A stretch of 64,000 nucleotides of DNA, taken from the NCBI GenBank assembly GCA_040766665.1, contig JAXGQD010000005.1, forward strand, positions 62,001 through 126,000, written 5' to 3'. Positions 34,765 through 44,660 of this stretch are shown piece by piece. The DNA is from JAXGQD01 sp040766665 (lineage in GTDB: Bacteria; Bacillota; Clostridia; Saccharofermentanales; Fastidiosipilaceae). Below the pieces are notes generated by a model, which saw only the letters and a program-made list of their open reading frames with translations, was not told where the DNA came from and did not search any database. The position numbers were made by a program, and so were the translations under genes. The first letter of the stretch is position 1. Each line of letters starts with the position of its first letter.

Positions 34765-35946
34765 ATGCGTTTTAGTTCTCCTGATGAGCAAGCGTTTGTT
34801 TTCGCCAGTCTATTGGTTTCATGTTTAGACAAACATCTCCTGAAATCAAAAGAAGTATTAAGCATATTGCATGACATAAGAAAAGCTGGCTTGCACTTTT
34901 CCGAGAACAAACGCTTTAGTGAATATATTAGGTCTTATTATGGAGATGTGATTGAAGAAAAACTTCTGAACTATCTTATTTTTGCCGAACTTCAGGAAGA
35001 AGATTTTGCCATACATCGCAAGAGCTTTGCATCAGGACAGTATTGCACATTGTTAGGCGATGAGTCATATCCCAGGCTTTTGGCTGAAATTCCAGCTGCT
35101 CCGGTGGTTTTGTTCATGAAAGGGGAAATCTTTCGACGTGCATATGACTATCAGAATGCCTGCATCACCTTGATAGGTACGCGAAAACCGAGTGATTATG
35201 GATTGAGAATAGCGCGCTTACTCGGGGGAGAAATTGCCAAAAACAAGGGCGTGGTGGTTTCAGGCTTGGCATATGGCATTGATTCCTGTGCCCAAGAAGC
35301 AGCAGTCAAAGCGGGTGGCCAAAGTATCAGCGTGCTTGCTTCATCTCTGGATGATGTTTATCCCAAGAATCATAGGTCTTTATTTGCAGAGATTTGTAAA
35401 GAAGGAGGGGCTATTTCGGAACACCCGAGCGGAAGTGTCCTTTACCGTCAATATTTCCCTGCGCGCAATCGTATTATGAGCGGACTGAGTAGGACCACGG
35501 TTGTGATTGAGTCTTCGCAGCGTTCAGGCACATTGATTACGGTAGAACAGGCCTTGGCGCAAGGTCGTGATGTTTGGGCTGTACCGGGTGATATTTTCAA
35601 CCCGCAAAGCAAAGGCGTCAATGCACTGATTGCTGCTGGCGCCAATGTATTACATGAACCGGATCTTTTCCTAACTGAAATGCAAGCTCAGGGTGTTTTG
35701 CGGATAGGCTTAAACGACCAAAAGAGAATTACAGAACTGAATACGAAGGAAGATCTGAGTGAGAAAAAACTAGAGCTTTTAAAATACATCGCGACTTGCC
35801 TGAGCAAGAAAAGCTATAGTGCTGAAGCGCTGGCTGAGCAAGAAATGCTGGCTGTCAGCGAGGTGTATTGGGCTTTAACACGGCTTGACGAATTGGGTTT
35901 GTTGAGTTTTTCAGGAGGCGAATATCTTTTGACAGGACAAGTTTAA
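34765..35946 (+). CDS. dprA: DNA processing protein DprA
   Basis: 393 residues. ATG follows AGGAGGTAACGCGT. DprA loads RecA on incoming single-stranded DNA in transformation. The Rossmann-like core (about 130-310) has GTRKPSDYGLRIA, GLAYGIDSCAQEAAVKAGG, PARNRIMSGLSR and RSGTLITVEQALAQGRDVWAVPG. A C-terminal winged-helix-like domain (about 330-393) is present. A SAM-like N-domain of about 100 residues precedes the core. It sits in the comM-dprA-topA-trmFO order common in Firmicutes. Confidence 0.95.
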   Translation: MRFSSPDEQAFVFASLLVSCLDKHLLKSKEVLSILHDIRKAGLHFSENKRFSEYIRSYYGDVIEEKLLNYLIFAELQEEDFAIHRKSFASGQYCTLLGDESYPRLLAEIPAAPVVLFMKGEIFRRAYDYQNACITLIGTRKPSDYGLRIARLLGGEIAKNKGVVVSGLAYGIDSCAQEAAVKAGGQSISVLASSLDDVYPKNHRSLFAEICKEGGAISEHPSGSVLYRQYFPARNRIMSGLSRTTVVIESSQRSGTLITVEQALAQGRDVWAVPGDIFNPQSKGVNALIAAGANVLHEPDLFLTEMQAQGVLRIGLNDQKRITELNTKEDLSEKKLELLKYIATCLSKKSYSAEALAEQEMLAVSEVYWALTRLDELGLLSFSGGEYLLTGQV

Positions 35947-36016
35947 TACGATATATATAGGTTGTTTCGCCCAAAAAGGTGGAGATAAGGACGTTCTGTT
36001 ATTGGATGGAGAAGAA

Positions 36017-38299
36017 ATGGGAAAAAAACTTGTTATTGTCGAGTCGCCTGCCAAAGCCAAAACCATTGGTCGCTATTTGGGTAAAGACTATAAAATAACG
36101 GCCTCAGTCGGCCATATCCGTGATTTACCATCCGGCTCTCTGGGTGTTGATGTCAAGAATGATTTTACTCCACGATACATCAATATGAAGGGTAAGGACA
36201 AAGTCATTCGTGAGCTCAAGGCTTCTGCTGCTGAGGCAGAAGAAATTCTAATTGCGACTGACCCTGACCGAGAAGGTGAAGCCATCGCTTGGCACGTGGC
36301 CAATGTCTTAAAAGTTGACCCTAAAGATAAAAATCGTGTGACGTTTAACGAAATTACGGCCAAGGCTGTTAATGAGGCCGTTAAACAACCTCGCTCAATC
36401 GACTTGGATTTAGTTAACGCCCAGCAGGCACGCCGTATCTTGGATCGTCTTGTCGGTTATGAACTAAGCCCCTTACTCTGGAAAAAAATTCGCACGGGGC
36501 TTTCTGCCGGCCGTGTCCAGTCTGTTGCCACAAGAATGCTGGTTGAACGTGAAGAAGCCATCAAGGCTTTTGTGCCACAAGAATACTGGAATTTAGCGGT
36601 GCTACTTAACACCAAGACCAACGAAAGTTTTAAGGCGTTTTACCACGGTAAACTGAACAACAAAGGAAAACTTGAAAAAGTTAAATTGCTCAATGAGCAG
36701 ATGACCAATGAAGTCATTGCCACGGTAGAAAAAGCTGCTTGGTCTGTTTATTCTATTAAGAAAGGTCAAAAAAAGCGTCAGCCCTATGCGCCGTTCACAA
36801 CGAGCACTTTACAGCAGGAAGCTGCGCGTCGTCTGGGTTTCACCTCAAGACGCACCATGAGCGTTGCGCAACAGCTCTACGAGGGCGTAGAGGTGCCGGG
36901 TGTCGGGCCGACCGCTTTGGTCACGTATATCCGAACGGACTCGGTGCGAATTTCAGCAGAAGCCCAAGCCGCCGCTAAGGAACTAATCATCAGCCGCTAT
37001 GGGGAAAAGTATTTACCGCATTCACCACGTTTCTATAAGAATAAGAATGCTTCTCAGGATGCGCACGAAGCCATCCGACCGGCGCATTTTGAATTTGGTC
37101 CGGAGCGGGTCCGTGAAGTTATCAGTAATGATCAATACAGACTTTATAAGTTAATTTGGGAGCGTTTCCTGGCATCACAGATGGCTGCGGCACTGGTTGA
37201 TACGATGGTGGTTGACACACTGGCTGAATCTCAGATTTTTCGTACCAACGGTGAACACATCGTTTTCCCCGGTTTTTTGGCGGCCTACGCTGACATGGTC
37301 ATCGATAAACAAGAAAATGATACGGAAGAAGATAAATCTGAAAGCAAGCAGTCTATTCCGCCACTGACGGAAAATGAAGCGTTACTGTTGGGTCAACTTT
37401 TGCCTGAACAAAAATTCACTTTACCGCCCCCGCGCTATACCGAAGCCTCACTCATCAAGGCTATGGAAGAAGAGGGCATCGGTCGTCCTTCAACCTATGC
37501 GCCGACGATATCGACCATTTTGGCTCGACATTACGCAGAAAAAGATAAACGGCAGCTAGTGCCGACCAATCTAGGCTTTGTGACGACACAACTCTTACGC
37601 GACAATTTTGACAGCATCATCAATGTAAAATTTACGGCACAGATGGAAGATGAACTTGATAAAGTGGAGCAAGGTGAAGCCAATTGGACGGAAGTTTTGC
37701 GAGAGTTCTATGGTCCCTTTCACCAACTTATTGACGATGCGCAGAGCAATGTTGAGCGCGTGCAAATGCCGGTAGAAAAGACCGGCGAATCCTGCCCAAG
37801 TTGTGAGAAGGGCGAATTGCTTATTAAAGACGGACGCTTTGGAAAATTCATCGCCTGTTCCAATTTTCCCGTGTGTAAATATACGCGTAACATTGTGGAG
37901 AAGGCCGGTGCGCATTGTCCGCTTTGTGGCGCTGATGTCGTCTCACGCAAATCGAAACGCGGAAGTCTATTTTATGTTTGTGCGAAAGATGGTTCTGACC
38001 CGGATTGTAAGTTCATTTCATGGGATGTACCTATCGATGGCCAAACTTGCGAGAGCTGTGGCTCCTATATGGTGATGAAACGTTTCCGCGGTCGCAGTTA
38101 TCCGAAGTGTAGCAATGCTGACTGTGACACGAATAAGCGTGTGAAAAAAGAAACAAAAAGTACCGCAGGTGCAGTCGAAAAAAGTAAAGCAAAGGCGAGC
38201 AAAGCAAAAACGGCCAAAACCGATAGCGCTACAAAAGGGGATGAACCGGCTAAAACTTCAAAAACGAACGCACGTAAAGCTAAGGAGCAGAACAGTTGA
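36017..38299 (+). CDS. topA: DNA topoisomerase I (type IA)
   Basis: 760 residues from ATG 36017, chosen over a TTG at 36002 because GGAGAAG lies at the right distance. It relaxes negative supercoils through a covalent phosphotyrosine. The TOPRIM domain has VIVESPAKAKTIGRYLG and DPDREGEAIAWH. The active-site Tyr lies in TYIRTDSVRIS. Three C-terminal zinc-ribbon-like units (CPSCEKGELL, CPLCGADVV, CESCGSYMV) bind DNA. The last 55 residues are Lys/Ala/Thr-rich, a disordered basic tail. It overlaps the trmFO start (TGATG). Confidence 0.96.
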   Translation: MGKKLVIVESPAKAKTIGRYLGKDYKITASVGHIRDLPSGSLGVDVKNDFTPRYINMKGKDKVIRELKASAAEAEEILIATDPDREGEAIAWHVANVLKVDPKDKNRVTFNEITAKAVNEAVKQPRSIDLDLVNAQQARRILDRLVGYELSPLLWKKIRTGLSAGRVQSVATRMLVEREEAIKAFVPQEYWNLAVLLNTKTNESFKAFYHGKLNNKGKLEKVKLLNEQMTNEVIATVEKAAWSVYSIKKGQKKRQPYAPFTTSTLQQEAARRLGFTSRRTMSVAQQLYEGVEVPGVGPTALVTYIRTDSVRISAEAQAAAKELIISRYGEKYLPHSPRFYKNKNASQDAHEAIRPAHFEFGPERVREVISNDQYRLYKLIWERFLASQMAAALVDTMVVDTLAESQIFRTNGEHIVFPGFLAAYADMVIDKQENDTEEDKSESKQSIPPLTENEALLLGQLLPEQKFTLPPPRYTEASLIKAMEEEGIGRPSTYAPTISTILARHYAEKDKRQLVPTNLGFVTTQLLRDNFDSIINVKFTAQMEDELDKVEQGEANWTEVLREFYGPFHQLIDDAQSNVERVQMPVEKTGESCPSCEKGELLIKDGRFGKFIACSNFPVCKYTRNIVEKAGAHCPLCGADVVSRKSKRGSLFYVCAKDGSDPDCKFISWDVPIDGQTCESCGSYMVMKRFRGRSYPKCSNADCDTNKRVKKETKSTAGAVEKSKAKASKAKTAKTDSATKGDEPAKTSKTNARKAKEQNS

Positions 38300-39645
38300 T
38301 GGCCGAATCCACTAAACGGCCTGCCGTCAATGTGATTGGCGCCGGCTTGGCAGGATGCGAGGCGGCTTATCAGCTTGCACAATTAGGAATTCCGGTTAAG
38401 CTCTTCGAGATGAAGCCACTATATATGAGCCCGGCTCATCACAGTGCGGATTTTGCCGAATTGGTTTGTAGTAACTCCTTACGTTCCAATCAAAGCGAGA
38501 ATGCAGTAGGTTTGTTAAAGGAAGAGTTACGAAGTTTTGATTCTTTGATTCTGGCTTGTGCGGATCGCAATGCGGTTCCTGCCGGAGGTGCTTTGGCAGT
38601 CGACCGTGAGGCTTTCAGTGCAGAGGTCAGTCGTATCATACGCGAGCACCCGCACATAGAAGTAATCGCACAACGTGTTGAGCGTCTGGCAGAGGTTTAC
38701 AGTGCAGGGAATTATTGTATTGTCGCCAGCGGTCCACTGACGGATCCACAGTTACTTGCAGATATTCAGTCATTTGTAGGCCAGGAAAGTCTGCATTTTT
38801 TTGATGCTGCCGCACCGCTTATTGAAGCGGATTCCATTGATTTTCGTGTGGCTTTTAAACAGTCCCGCTATGATAAAGGTTCGGCTGACTATATTAATTG
38901 TCCCATGACCGAGGCAGAATATTCGGCTTTTCACCAGGCATTAATTAACGCTGAATTAGCTGAAGTGAAGGATTTTGACAAAGTCTTCGAAGGCTGCATG
39001 CCCATCGAAGTGATGGCAAAAAGAGGAGCGGATGCCATCCGCTACGGTATGATGAAACCTGTCGGTTTGCGCGATCCCAGAACGGGAAAGCGCCCTTATG
39101 CGGTGGTGCAATTACGCCAGGATAATGCGGCGGCAAGCCTGTATAATTTAGTGGGCTTTCAGACACGTCTAAAATTTCCGGAGCAACGACGTGTGTTTCG
39201 CATGATTCCGGGATTGGAAAATGCTGTATTCGCCCGTTATGGCGTGATGCACCGTAACAGCTTTCTAAAAGCGCCGCTCCTGCTGGCAAAGGACTATTCA
39301 CTCAAACAGTCACCGACGCTCTTTTTTGCCGGGCAAATCAGTGGGGTAGAGGGCTATGTTGAGTCAACCGCATCCGGTTTGGTTGCAGCCAGAAATGTCG
39401 CGTCTCAATATTTTACAGGCAAAAGTAACTTCATCTTACCGCGCAGCAGCATGATGGGCGCCATGCAACATTACATCGCCGAAGCAGAAGCGGAGAGTTT
39501 TCAGCCAATGAATGCCAATTTTGGTTTACTGCCCGCACTTCAAACAGAGGTAAAGAAGGCTCAGCGTAAGGCAGCTATCGTTGATCGGGCCAGACAGGAA
39601 TTGGAAGTTTTCAAGGCAAATTATCAAGAGCCTAAAGCGCTTTAA
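38299..39645 (+). CDS. trmFO: tRNA (uracil-5-)-methyltransferase TrmFO (folate/FAD-dependent)
   Basis: 448 residues. It methylates U54 of tRNA using methylenetetrahydrofolate and FAD. The dinucleotide-binding motif is VIGAGLAGCEAAYQLAQLG. ELVCSNSLRSNQSENAVGLL, NAVPAGGALAVDRE and INCPMTEAEY are all TrmFO signatures, including the active-site Cys region. It is a GidA-related flavoprotein but lacks the MnmG C-domain. ATG 38299 overlaps the topA stop. The 3' end is 12 bases from the convergent dapB. Confidence 0.95.
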   Translation: MAESTKRPAVNVIGAGLAGCEAAYQLAQLGIPVKLFEMKPLYMSPAHHSADFAELVCSNSLRSNQSENAVGLLKEELRSFDSLILACADRNAVPAGGALAVDREAFSAEVSRIIREHPHIEVIAQRVERLAEVYSAGNYCIVASGPLTDPQLLADIQSFVGQESLHFFDAAAPLIEADSIDFRVAFKQSRYDKGSADYINCPMTEAEYSAFHQALINAELAEVKDFDKVFEGCMPIEVMAKRGADAIRYGMMKPVGLRDPRTGKRPYAVVQLRQDNAAASLYNLVGFQTRLKFPEQRRVFRMIPGLENAVFARYGVMHRNSFLKAPLLLAKDYSLKQSPTLFFAGQISGVEGYVESTASGLVAARNVASQYFTGKSNFILPRSSMMGAMQHYIAEAEAESFQPMNANFGLLPALQTEVKKAQRKAAIVDRARQELEVFKANYQEPKAL

Positions 39646-39657
39646 TTACAATAATCA

Positions 39658-40434
39658 TTATCCCTTATCCAGAATTTCACTGAGTAAATCATTCATGTCG
39701 TAATGGCCAATCGCTTTTGCACTAATAAAGGCTGCGGCCGAAGCTGCTCCGGCAGCAAAAAGTTTTCGAGACCCGGCACTGTGCTTGAGGCTGATTACTT
39801 CATCTTCACCGGCAAACATAATCTCGTGTTCTCCGACAATCGTACCGCCACGAATCGCGCTGATACCGATTTCATTTTGCGGTCTGGCCAAACGCCGTGA
39901 AGCGCGCTCATAACAAAAATCGATTTCATCAGTTAAAGCAGAGCGAACTTGCTCTGCGAGGAACAAGGCTGTGCCTGAGGGGGCATCCAGTTTCCTGCGA
40001 TGATGTGCTTCGACTATTTCGATGTCATAGGCGGGATAAAGAATCTTTGCAGCGTCTTTCGCCAGGCGGGCCAATAAATTGACACCCAAAGACATATTTG
40101 CAGAAGTAAAAAGCGGCACCAGCTCCGCCAAGTGGTCACGCTCAGCAATTTCCGCGTCATTATAACCGGTGGTGGCGATGACCATCGCTTTAGCGTCACG
40201 TTTAGCCAATTCTTTTAATTCAGGTAAGACCGCCGGATTGGAAAAATCAATAAGTACGTCATAGGCGACATTGATGTCTGCCGCACGCTTGAAAAGCGGC
40301 AGAGCGTAGGTGTTTTTAGTAGCAAAAGCATCCAAACCCGCCACCAATTCAAAACGTTCGTCCTGCATCAACAAATCTGCCAATACCTGACCCATATGTC
40401 CGCCTAATCCGACGACCAGAACTTTTATTGCCAT
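39658..40434 (-). CDS. dapB: 4-hydroxy-tetrahydrodipicolinate reductase
   Basis: 258 residues. It reduces the DapA product with NAD(P)H in lysine and meso-diaminopimelate synthesis, which supplies peptidoglycan cross-link residues. N-terminal nucleotide motif VVGLGGHMGQVLADL, ATTGYND, and the catalytic block EAHHRRKLDAPSGTALFLAE (His pair and Lys) are all present. It lies 40 bases downstream of dapA on the minus strand and is likely co-transcribed. It is convergent with trmFO. Confidence 0.96.
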   Translation of the reverse strand: MAIKVLVVGLGGHMGQVLADLLMQDERFELVAGLDAFATKNTYALPLFKRAADINVAYDVLIDFSNPAVLPELKELAKRDAKAMVIATTGYNDAEIAERDHLAELVPLFTSANMSLGVNLLARLAKDAAKILYPAYDIEIVEAHHRRKLDAPSGTALFLAEQVRSALTDEIDFCYERASRRLARPQNEIGISAIRGGTIVGEHEIMFAGEDEVISLKHSAGSRKLFAAGAASAAAFISAKAIGHYDMNDLLSEILDKG

Positions 40435-40474
40435 GATAACCTCGTAAACTTATATCCAGAGTCTTGTTCGTCGC

Positions 40475-41361
40475 TTAAAGCATGTCGTACTCTCTAAGTG
40501 TTTTTTCAATGAAGGCTTTATTGGACTCAGAAACATCACACATGGGCAATCGGCATTTACCGGCTTTCTTACCCATGAGATTCAAAGCTGCTTTCACCGG
40601 CATTGGGTTGATGTCACAGAACATGGCACGGAGTAAACGGCTCAGCGACGCCTGTTGTGCTGCGGCTTCACGATGCTTGCCATCCAAATAGTCATGTGTC
40701 AGTTTATTAATACGCTCAGGACAGATGTTCGCCAAGACCGAAATGACGCCTTTGCCACCCATGGCCATCAGCGGCACAACCAGACCGTCTTCACCGGAAT
40801 AATAATCCAAACGATCACCGCAAAGATCAATGGTTTCAGCGAGCTGGCCGAAATTGCACTCTTTCGTCCCGACGATGTTTTCAAACTCTGCAAGCCTCTG
40901 ATAGGTCGTTGGGTTGATGTTGCAATTCGTACGAGAGGGTACATTGTAGAGAATAATAGGTAGGCTGACGGCTTGAGCTGTGGCAGCGAAATGCTGATAA
41001 AGACCCTCTTGTGACGCTTTGTTATAGTAAGGCGTGACGCTCAAGAGCGCATCGGCACCGGCCTTTTCCGCCTCAACAGCAAGGTTAATGGCATGAACCG
41101 TGTCGTTACTGCCTACGCCCGCGACAGTAGGCACGCGTTTGTTAACAAATTCAACTGCTTTGGCAATCAGCTCAATGTGTTCGGCATCGGGCATCGTGGA
41201 TGCTTCACCGGTCGTGCCGGCGACAATAATCGCATCGGTTCCGGAAGCAATTTGCCAATCAATCAATTCGGCAAAAGTATCATAGTCAATCTGAGCTTTG
41301 CTGTCATCTGTAAATGGTGTGACAATGGCTACACCAGAGCCGGAAAAGACGCTTTTTTCAT
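40475..41361 (-). CDS. dapA: 4-hydroxy-tetrahydrodipicolinate synthase
   Basis: About 295 residues. It condenses pyruvate with aspartate semialdehyde, the first committed step of the diaminopimelate/lysine branch. VAIVTPFTDD, GTTGEASTMPD, ILYNVPSRTNC and the Schiff-base Lys in VGTKECNFG are present. The natural start is most likely ATG 41361. The run of six A after it (plus-strand T 41353-41358) lacks one base, so as read the frame opens instead from a TTG at 41377. With seven A it reads MKKSVFSGSGVAIV. It is divergent from queA. Confidence 0.93.
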
Positions 41362-41408
41362 CGTTTTTACCTCGCAAAATAACTTACCTCATCCTACAAT
41401 TCCTCTGT

Positions 41409-41437
41409 TTGCAGTCAATCGGATGCTGCACTATAAT
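41409..41437 (+). promoter_or_regulatory. Promoter of queA-tgt
   Basis: TTGCAG (41409-41414) and TATAAT (41432-41437) are separated by 17 bases. It lies 66 bases before the queA ATG in the dapA/queA divergent spacer. Confidence 0.65.
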
Positions 41438-41503
41438 CAGGTTTCGGTTATAAAAGAACACAGAATAATCGCATTCCGGACAAAATGAAGCGAAAGAGTC
41501 AGC

Positions 41504-42567
41504 ATGAAAACCAGTGATTTCTATTATGATTTACCCGAAGCATTAATTGCCCAGCATCCACTAAAGGACAGGAGTAGCTCGCGGCTTCTGCATCTTAATG
41601 CTCAGTCTGTTTCCGAACTGAACTTTCGTGACTTGCCACAACTATTAAAACCAAACGACTGCCTGGTATTAAACAATACGAAAGTGATTCCTGCGCGACT
41701 GATCGGGGTTAAACAGGAGACCGGTGCTGTCGCTGAAGTGCTATTGCTGCAGCGCCTTTCGCTGAATCGTTGGAAAGCTTTGGTTAAGCCCGGCAAAAGG
41801 CTCAAAACAGGTGCTAAGATCGACTTTTTAGCAGGCAGACTGACTGCGATCATCGAAGAAATGCTAGAAGAAGGCGAACGCATCGTGCGGTTTGAGTATG
41901 AAGGTGTTTGGGAAGCTATTTTAGATGAAGCGGGTCAGATGCCCCTGCCGCCCTATATTCACGAACAGTTGGAAGATCCGCAACGTTATCAAACCGTATA
42001 TGCAAAGCATGATGGATCTGCAGCTGCGCCAACTGCCGGTCTGCATTTTACCCAGTCGCTTTTAGCAGAGCTAGAAAGAATACCGGTGCACTTAGTTTAT
42101 GTGACTCTACATGTAGGCTTAGGAACTTTCCGGCCGGTGAAGGTGGATGATGTCAAAAAGCATCCGATGCATGAAGAGTATTTTGAAATCAGTGCAGAGG
42201 CCGCGGCAGAGATTAATCGTTGTAAAGAGCAGGAGGGCGTATCATCGCGGTCGGTACGACCTCTTGTAGAGTTTTGGAAAGCGTTGCCGATGAAGAGGGT
42301 AGAATTCATGCCCAGTCCGGATGGACACGCATTTTTATTTATCCGGGTTATCGTTTTAAAGCGATTGATGTCTTAATTACTAATTTCCATTTGCCTGAAT
42401 CCACATTGCTGATGCTTGTGGCTGCTTTTGCCGGTTATCATGAAACGCTTATGGCCTATCGCTATGCTGTTGATAAACACTATCGCTTTTTTAGTTTCGG
42501 AGACGCGATGTTCATCGAAAAAATCGCTTTCCCATCGCTCATGATTTTGAGGAGTAAGTATGTCTGA
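41504..42567 (+). CDS. queA: S-adenosylmethionine:tRNA ribosyltransferase-isomerase (frameshifted as read)
   Basis: ORFs 41504-42376 and 42274-42567 make one protein of about 354 residues. Adding one G at about 42232 gives KEQGGRIIAVGTTSCRVLES. QueA transfers ribose from SAM to preQ1 in tRNA to form epoxyqueuosine, the substrate of QueH. DFYYDLPEALIAQHPLKDRS, DGSAAAPTAGLHF and GWTRIFIYPGYRFKAID are family signatures. The end overlaps tgt by eight bases, so the two enzymes of adjacent steps are coupled. Confidence 0.93.
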
Positions 42568-43687
42568 TTTTCCTGTACGCTATGAAGCCGAACATGTCTG
42601 CACACAAAGCGGGGCGAGGGCCGGCCGTCTCATTACACCCCATGGAACCGTTGCAACGCCTTGTTTTATGCCGGTCGGCACGCAAGCGACAGTCAAAGGC
42701 ATTTCTCCAGAAGAATTGCATGAAATCGGTGCCGGTGTGGTACTTTCGAATACCTATCACCTCTGGATGAGACCGGGTGAAAAAATTGTCAAAGCCGCCG
42801 GAGGTCTGCATCAGTTTATGCGCTGGAATGGTCCTATTCTGACTGACAGCGGCGGTTTTCAAGTCTTTAGTCTGAGTGAGCGTAAACATATCAACGAAGA
42901 AGGGGTGACGTTTAAGTCACATATCGACGGTTCAAAGCACGTCTTAACCCCTGAAAAATCAATACAGATCCAAAATGATTTGGGTGCCGATATTATCATG
43001 GCCTTTGACGAATGCACGCCATGGCCGGCTGAAAAATCTTATGCGAAAGCTTCCTTAGAGCGCACCACGCGTTGGCTTGAAAGATGTGTGAAGACACATG
43101 CCAGAGAAAGAGAGCAGGCTTTATTCGGTATTATTCAGGGGAGCACCTATGCCGACTTAAGGGAACAAAGCGCCAAAGAAATTACAGCCTTCGACTTACC
43201 CGGTTTTGGTATCGGAGGGCTGAGTGTCGGTGAACCGGCTGAAGATCTCTATTCCATGTTAGATGTACTTCGTCCACACCTACCCGAAAACAAGCCCAGA
43301 TATCTGATGGGTGTGGGTACTCCCGGTTACCTCATTGAATCTGTCCTACGCGGAATTGATATGTTTGATTGCGTACTCCCGACACGTATAGGGCGTAACG
43401 GGAGTGTCTTGACTTATGAAGGTCGAAAAATCATTCGCGATAAACAATTTGCCGAAGATTTTCGACCGATTGATGAAGACTGCGGCTGTTACTGCTGCCG
43501 CAACTACAGCCGTGCATATATTCGTCATCTGATTAAGGCGGGTGAGATGTTCGGCCTACGCCTAACTTCCATCCACAATTTACATTTCCTGACCGATTTG
43601 ATGAAGAACTTGCGACAGGCAATTTTTGAGAATAGGGCTCAGGATTTTGCCACAGCTTTTTTTCAGCGCTTTGGTTCCAAGAATTAA
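42560..43687 (+). CDS. tgt: tRNA-guanine transglycosylase
   Basis: 375 residues. It exchanges G34 of GUN-anticodon tRNAs for preQ1. TPCFMPVGTQATVKGISPEEL, the active site LTDSGGFQVFSLS, and VLPTRIGRNG are present. The zinc site CGCYCCRNYSRAYIRHLI with a later His is intact. It overlaps the queA stop. preQ1 synthesis genes are not seen in the window, so the base may be salvaged or made elsewhere. Confidence 0.97.
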   Translation: MSDFPVRYEAEHVCTQSGARAGRLITPHGTVATPCFMPVGTQATVKGISPEELHEIGAGVVLSNTYHLWMRPGEKIVKAAGGLHQFMRWNGPILTDSGGFQVFSLSERKHINEEGVTFKSHIDGSKHVLTPEKSIQIQNDLGADIIMAFDECTPWPAEKSYAKASLERTTRWLERCVKTHAREREQALFGIIQGSTYADLREQSAKEITAFDLPGFGIGGLSVGEPAEDLYSMLDVLRPHLPENKPRYLMGVGTPGYLIESVLRGIDMFDCVLPTRIGRNGSVLTYEGRKIIRDKQFAEDFRPIDEDCGCYCCRNYSRAYIRHLIKAGEMFGLRLTSIHNLHFLTDLMKNLRQAIFENRAQDFATAFFQRFGSKN

Positions 43688-43826
43688 GGCAATCTTAATA
43701 AATCAGACTGCGACTTATCTAAAATATAATTAACTTGAGATGTGCTTGTTACAGCTTTTTAGCTTCTAATTGATATGCTGTGAGCGAATTCAGGTAAAGA
43801 ATCATCAGATACAAAGGAGCAGTCGT

Positions 43827-44660
43827 TTGAAAGCTTACATCTCAACTCGCAATCTATATAAGATTTATGTGATGGGAGACGAGAAAATTCGCGCTTTGGA
43901 CGGTGTCGATATGGACATCGCTAAGGGCGAGCGAGTCTGTGTATTGGGCACTTCCGGTTCGGGGAAGTCCACCTTACTTAATATGCTGGCGGGCTTGGAA
44001 AAGCCGACAAAAGGTGAAATTATCTTTAGTGGCATCCATTTGGAGAAGTTGAATGAAGATAAACTGACCGCCTTTCGCAGCCTGAATATCGGTTTTGTTT
44101 TCCAGTCTTATAACTTAATTCCGACTCTGAATGCGCAGGAGAATGTTGCCTTAGGTCTGACCTTTAAAGGCATCCCCAAGAAACTTCGCAATAAAATGGC
44201 AAAAGACATGCTGGTGCAAGTCGGTCTGGGCGATCGCCTTAAACACAAGCCCAAAGAGTTATCGGGTGGCCAACAACAACGTGTTTCGATTGCCAGAGCC
44301 TTTGTTGGGCATCCGAAGATTATTTTCGCCGATGAACCGACGGGTAATCTGGACACGAAAACCAGTTTGGAGGTCATGCAAGTCATCACGGATTTGGCGG
44401 AAAAAAACAATCAAACCCTCATTATTGTGACGCATGATGAAGAAATCACACCCTACGCCGACCGCACTTTTCATATGCGTGACGGCAAACTGGATCGTAT
44501 CGTTCATACCGGCAAAAGAAAAGGCTTCGAAGCACATGATTTTGTCTTCCACGATGAGGGACTTGAGGAAGCTCCAAAACCTAAGGGCTCAGAATCTGAG
44601 CAAAATAAAACAGTTGAGAATAGTTACACAAGTGAAGAATTGAAAGAGGTAGAGAAATGA
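43827..44660 (+). CDS. ABC transporter ATP-binding protein (LolD/MacB class)
   Basis: 277 residues from TTG 43827, with AAAGGAGC upstream. An in-frame upstream extension lacks a ribosome site. Walker A is TSGSGKSTLLN, Q-loop FVFQSYNLIP, signature LSGGQQQRVSIARAF, Walker B IIFADEPTGNLD and H-loop VTHDEE. A C-terminal tail of about 55 residues (from KRKGFEAHDF on) is longer than usual. It is the ATPase of a second export-like system and overlaps the next gene by four bases (ATGA). Confidence 0.92.
   Translation: MKAYISTRNLYKIYVMGDEKIRALDGVDMDIAKGERVCVLGTSGSGKSTLLNMLAGLEKPTKGEIIFSGIHLEKLNEDKLTAFRSLNIGFVFQSYNLIPTLNAQENVALGLTFKGIPKKLRNKMAKDMLVQVGLGDRLKHKPKELSGGQQQRVSIARAFVGHPKIIFADEPTGNLDTKTSLEVMQVITDLAEKNNQTLIIVTHDEEITPYADRTFHMRDGKLDRIVHTGKRKGFEAHDFVFHDEGLEEAPKPKGSESEQNKTVENSYTSEELKEVEK

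Noticed and set aside
41362..41503. Possible lysine or preQ1 riboswitch in the dapA/queA spacer
   Set aside because: Only 141 bases, too short for a lysine riboswitch plus expression platform, and no preQ1 aptamer consensus (GGUUC / A-rich tail) is visible. A plain promoter explains it.
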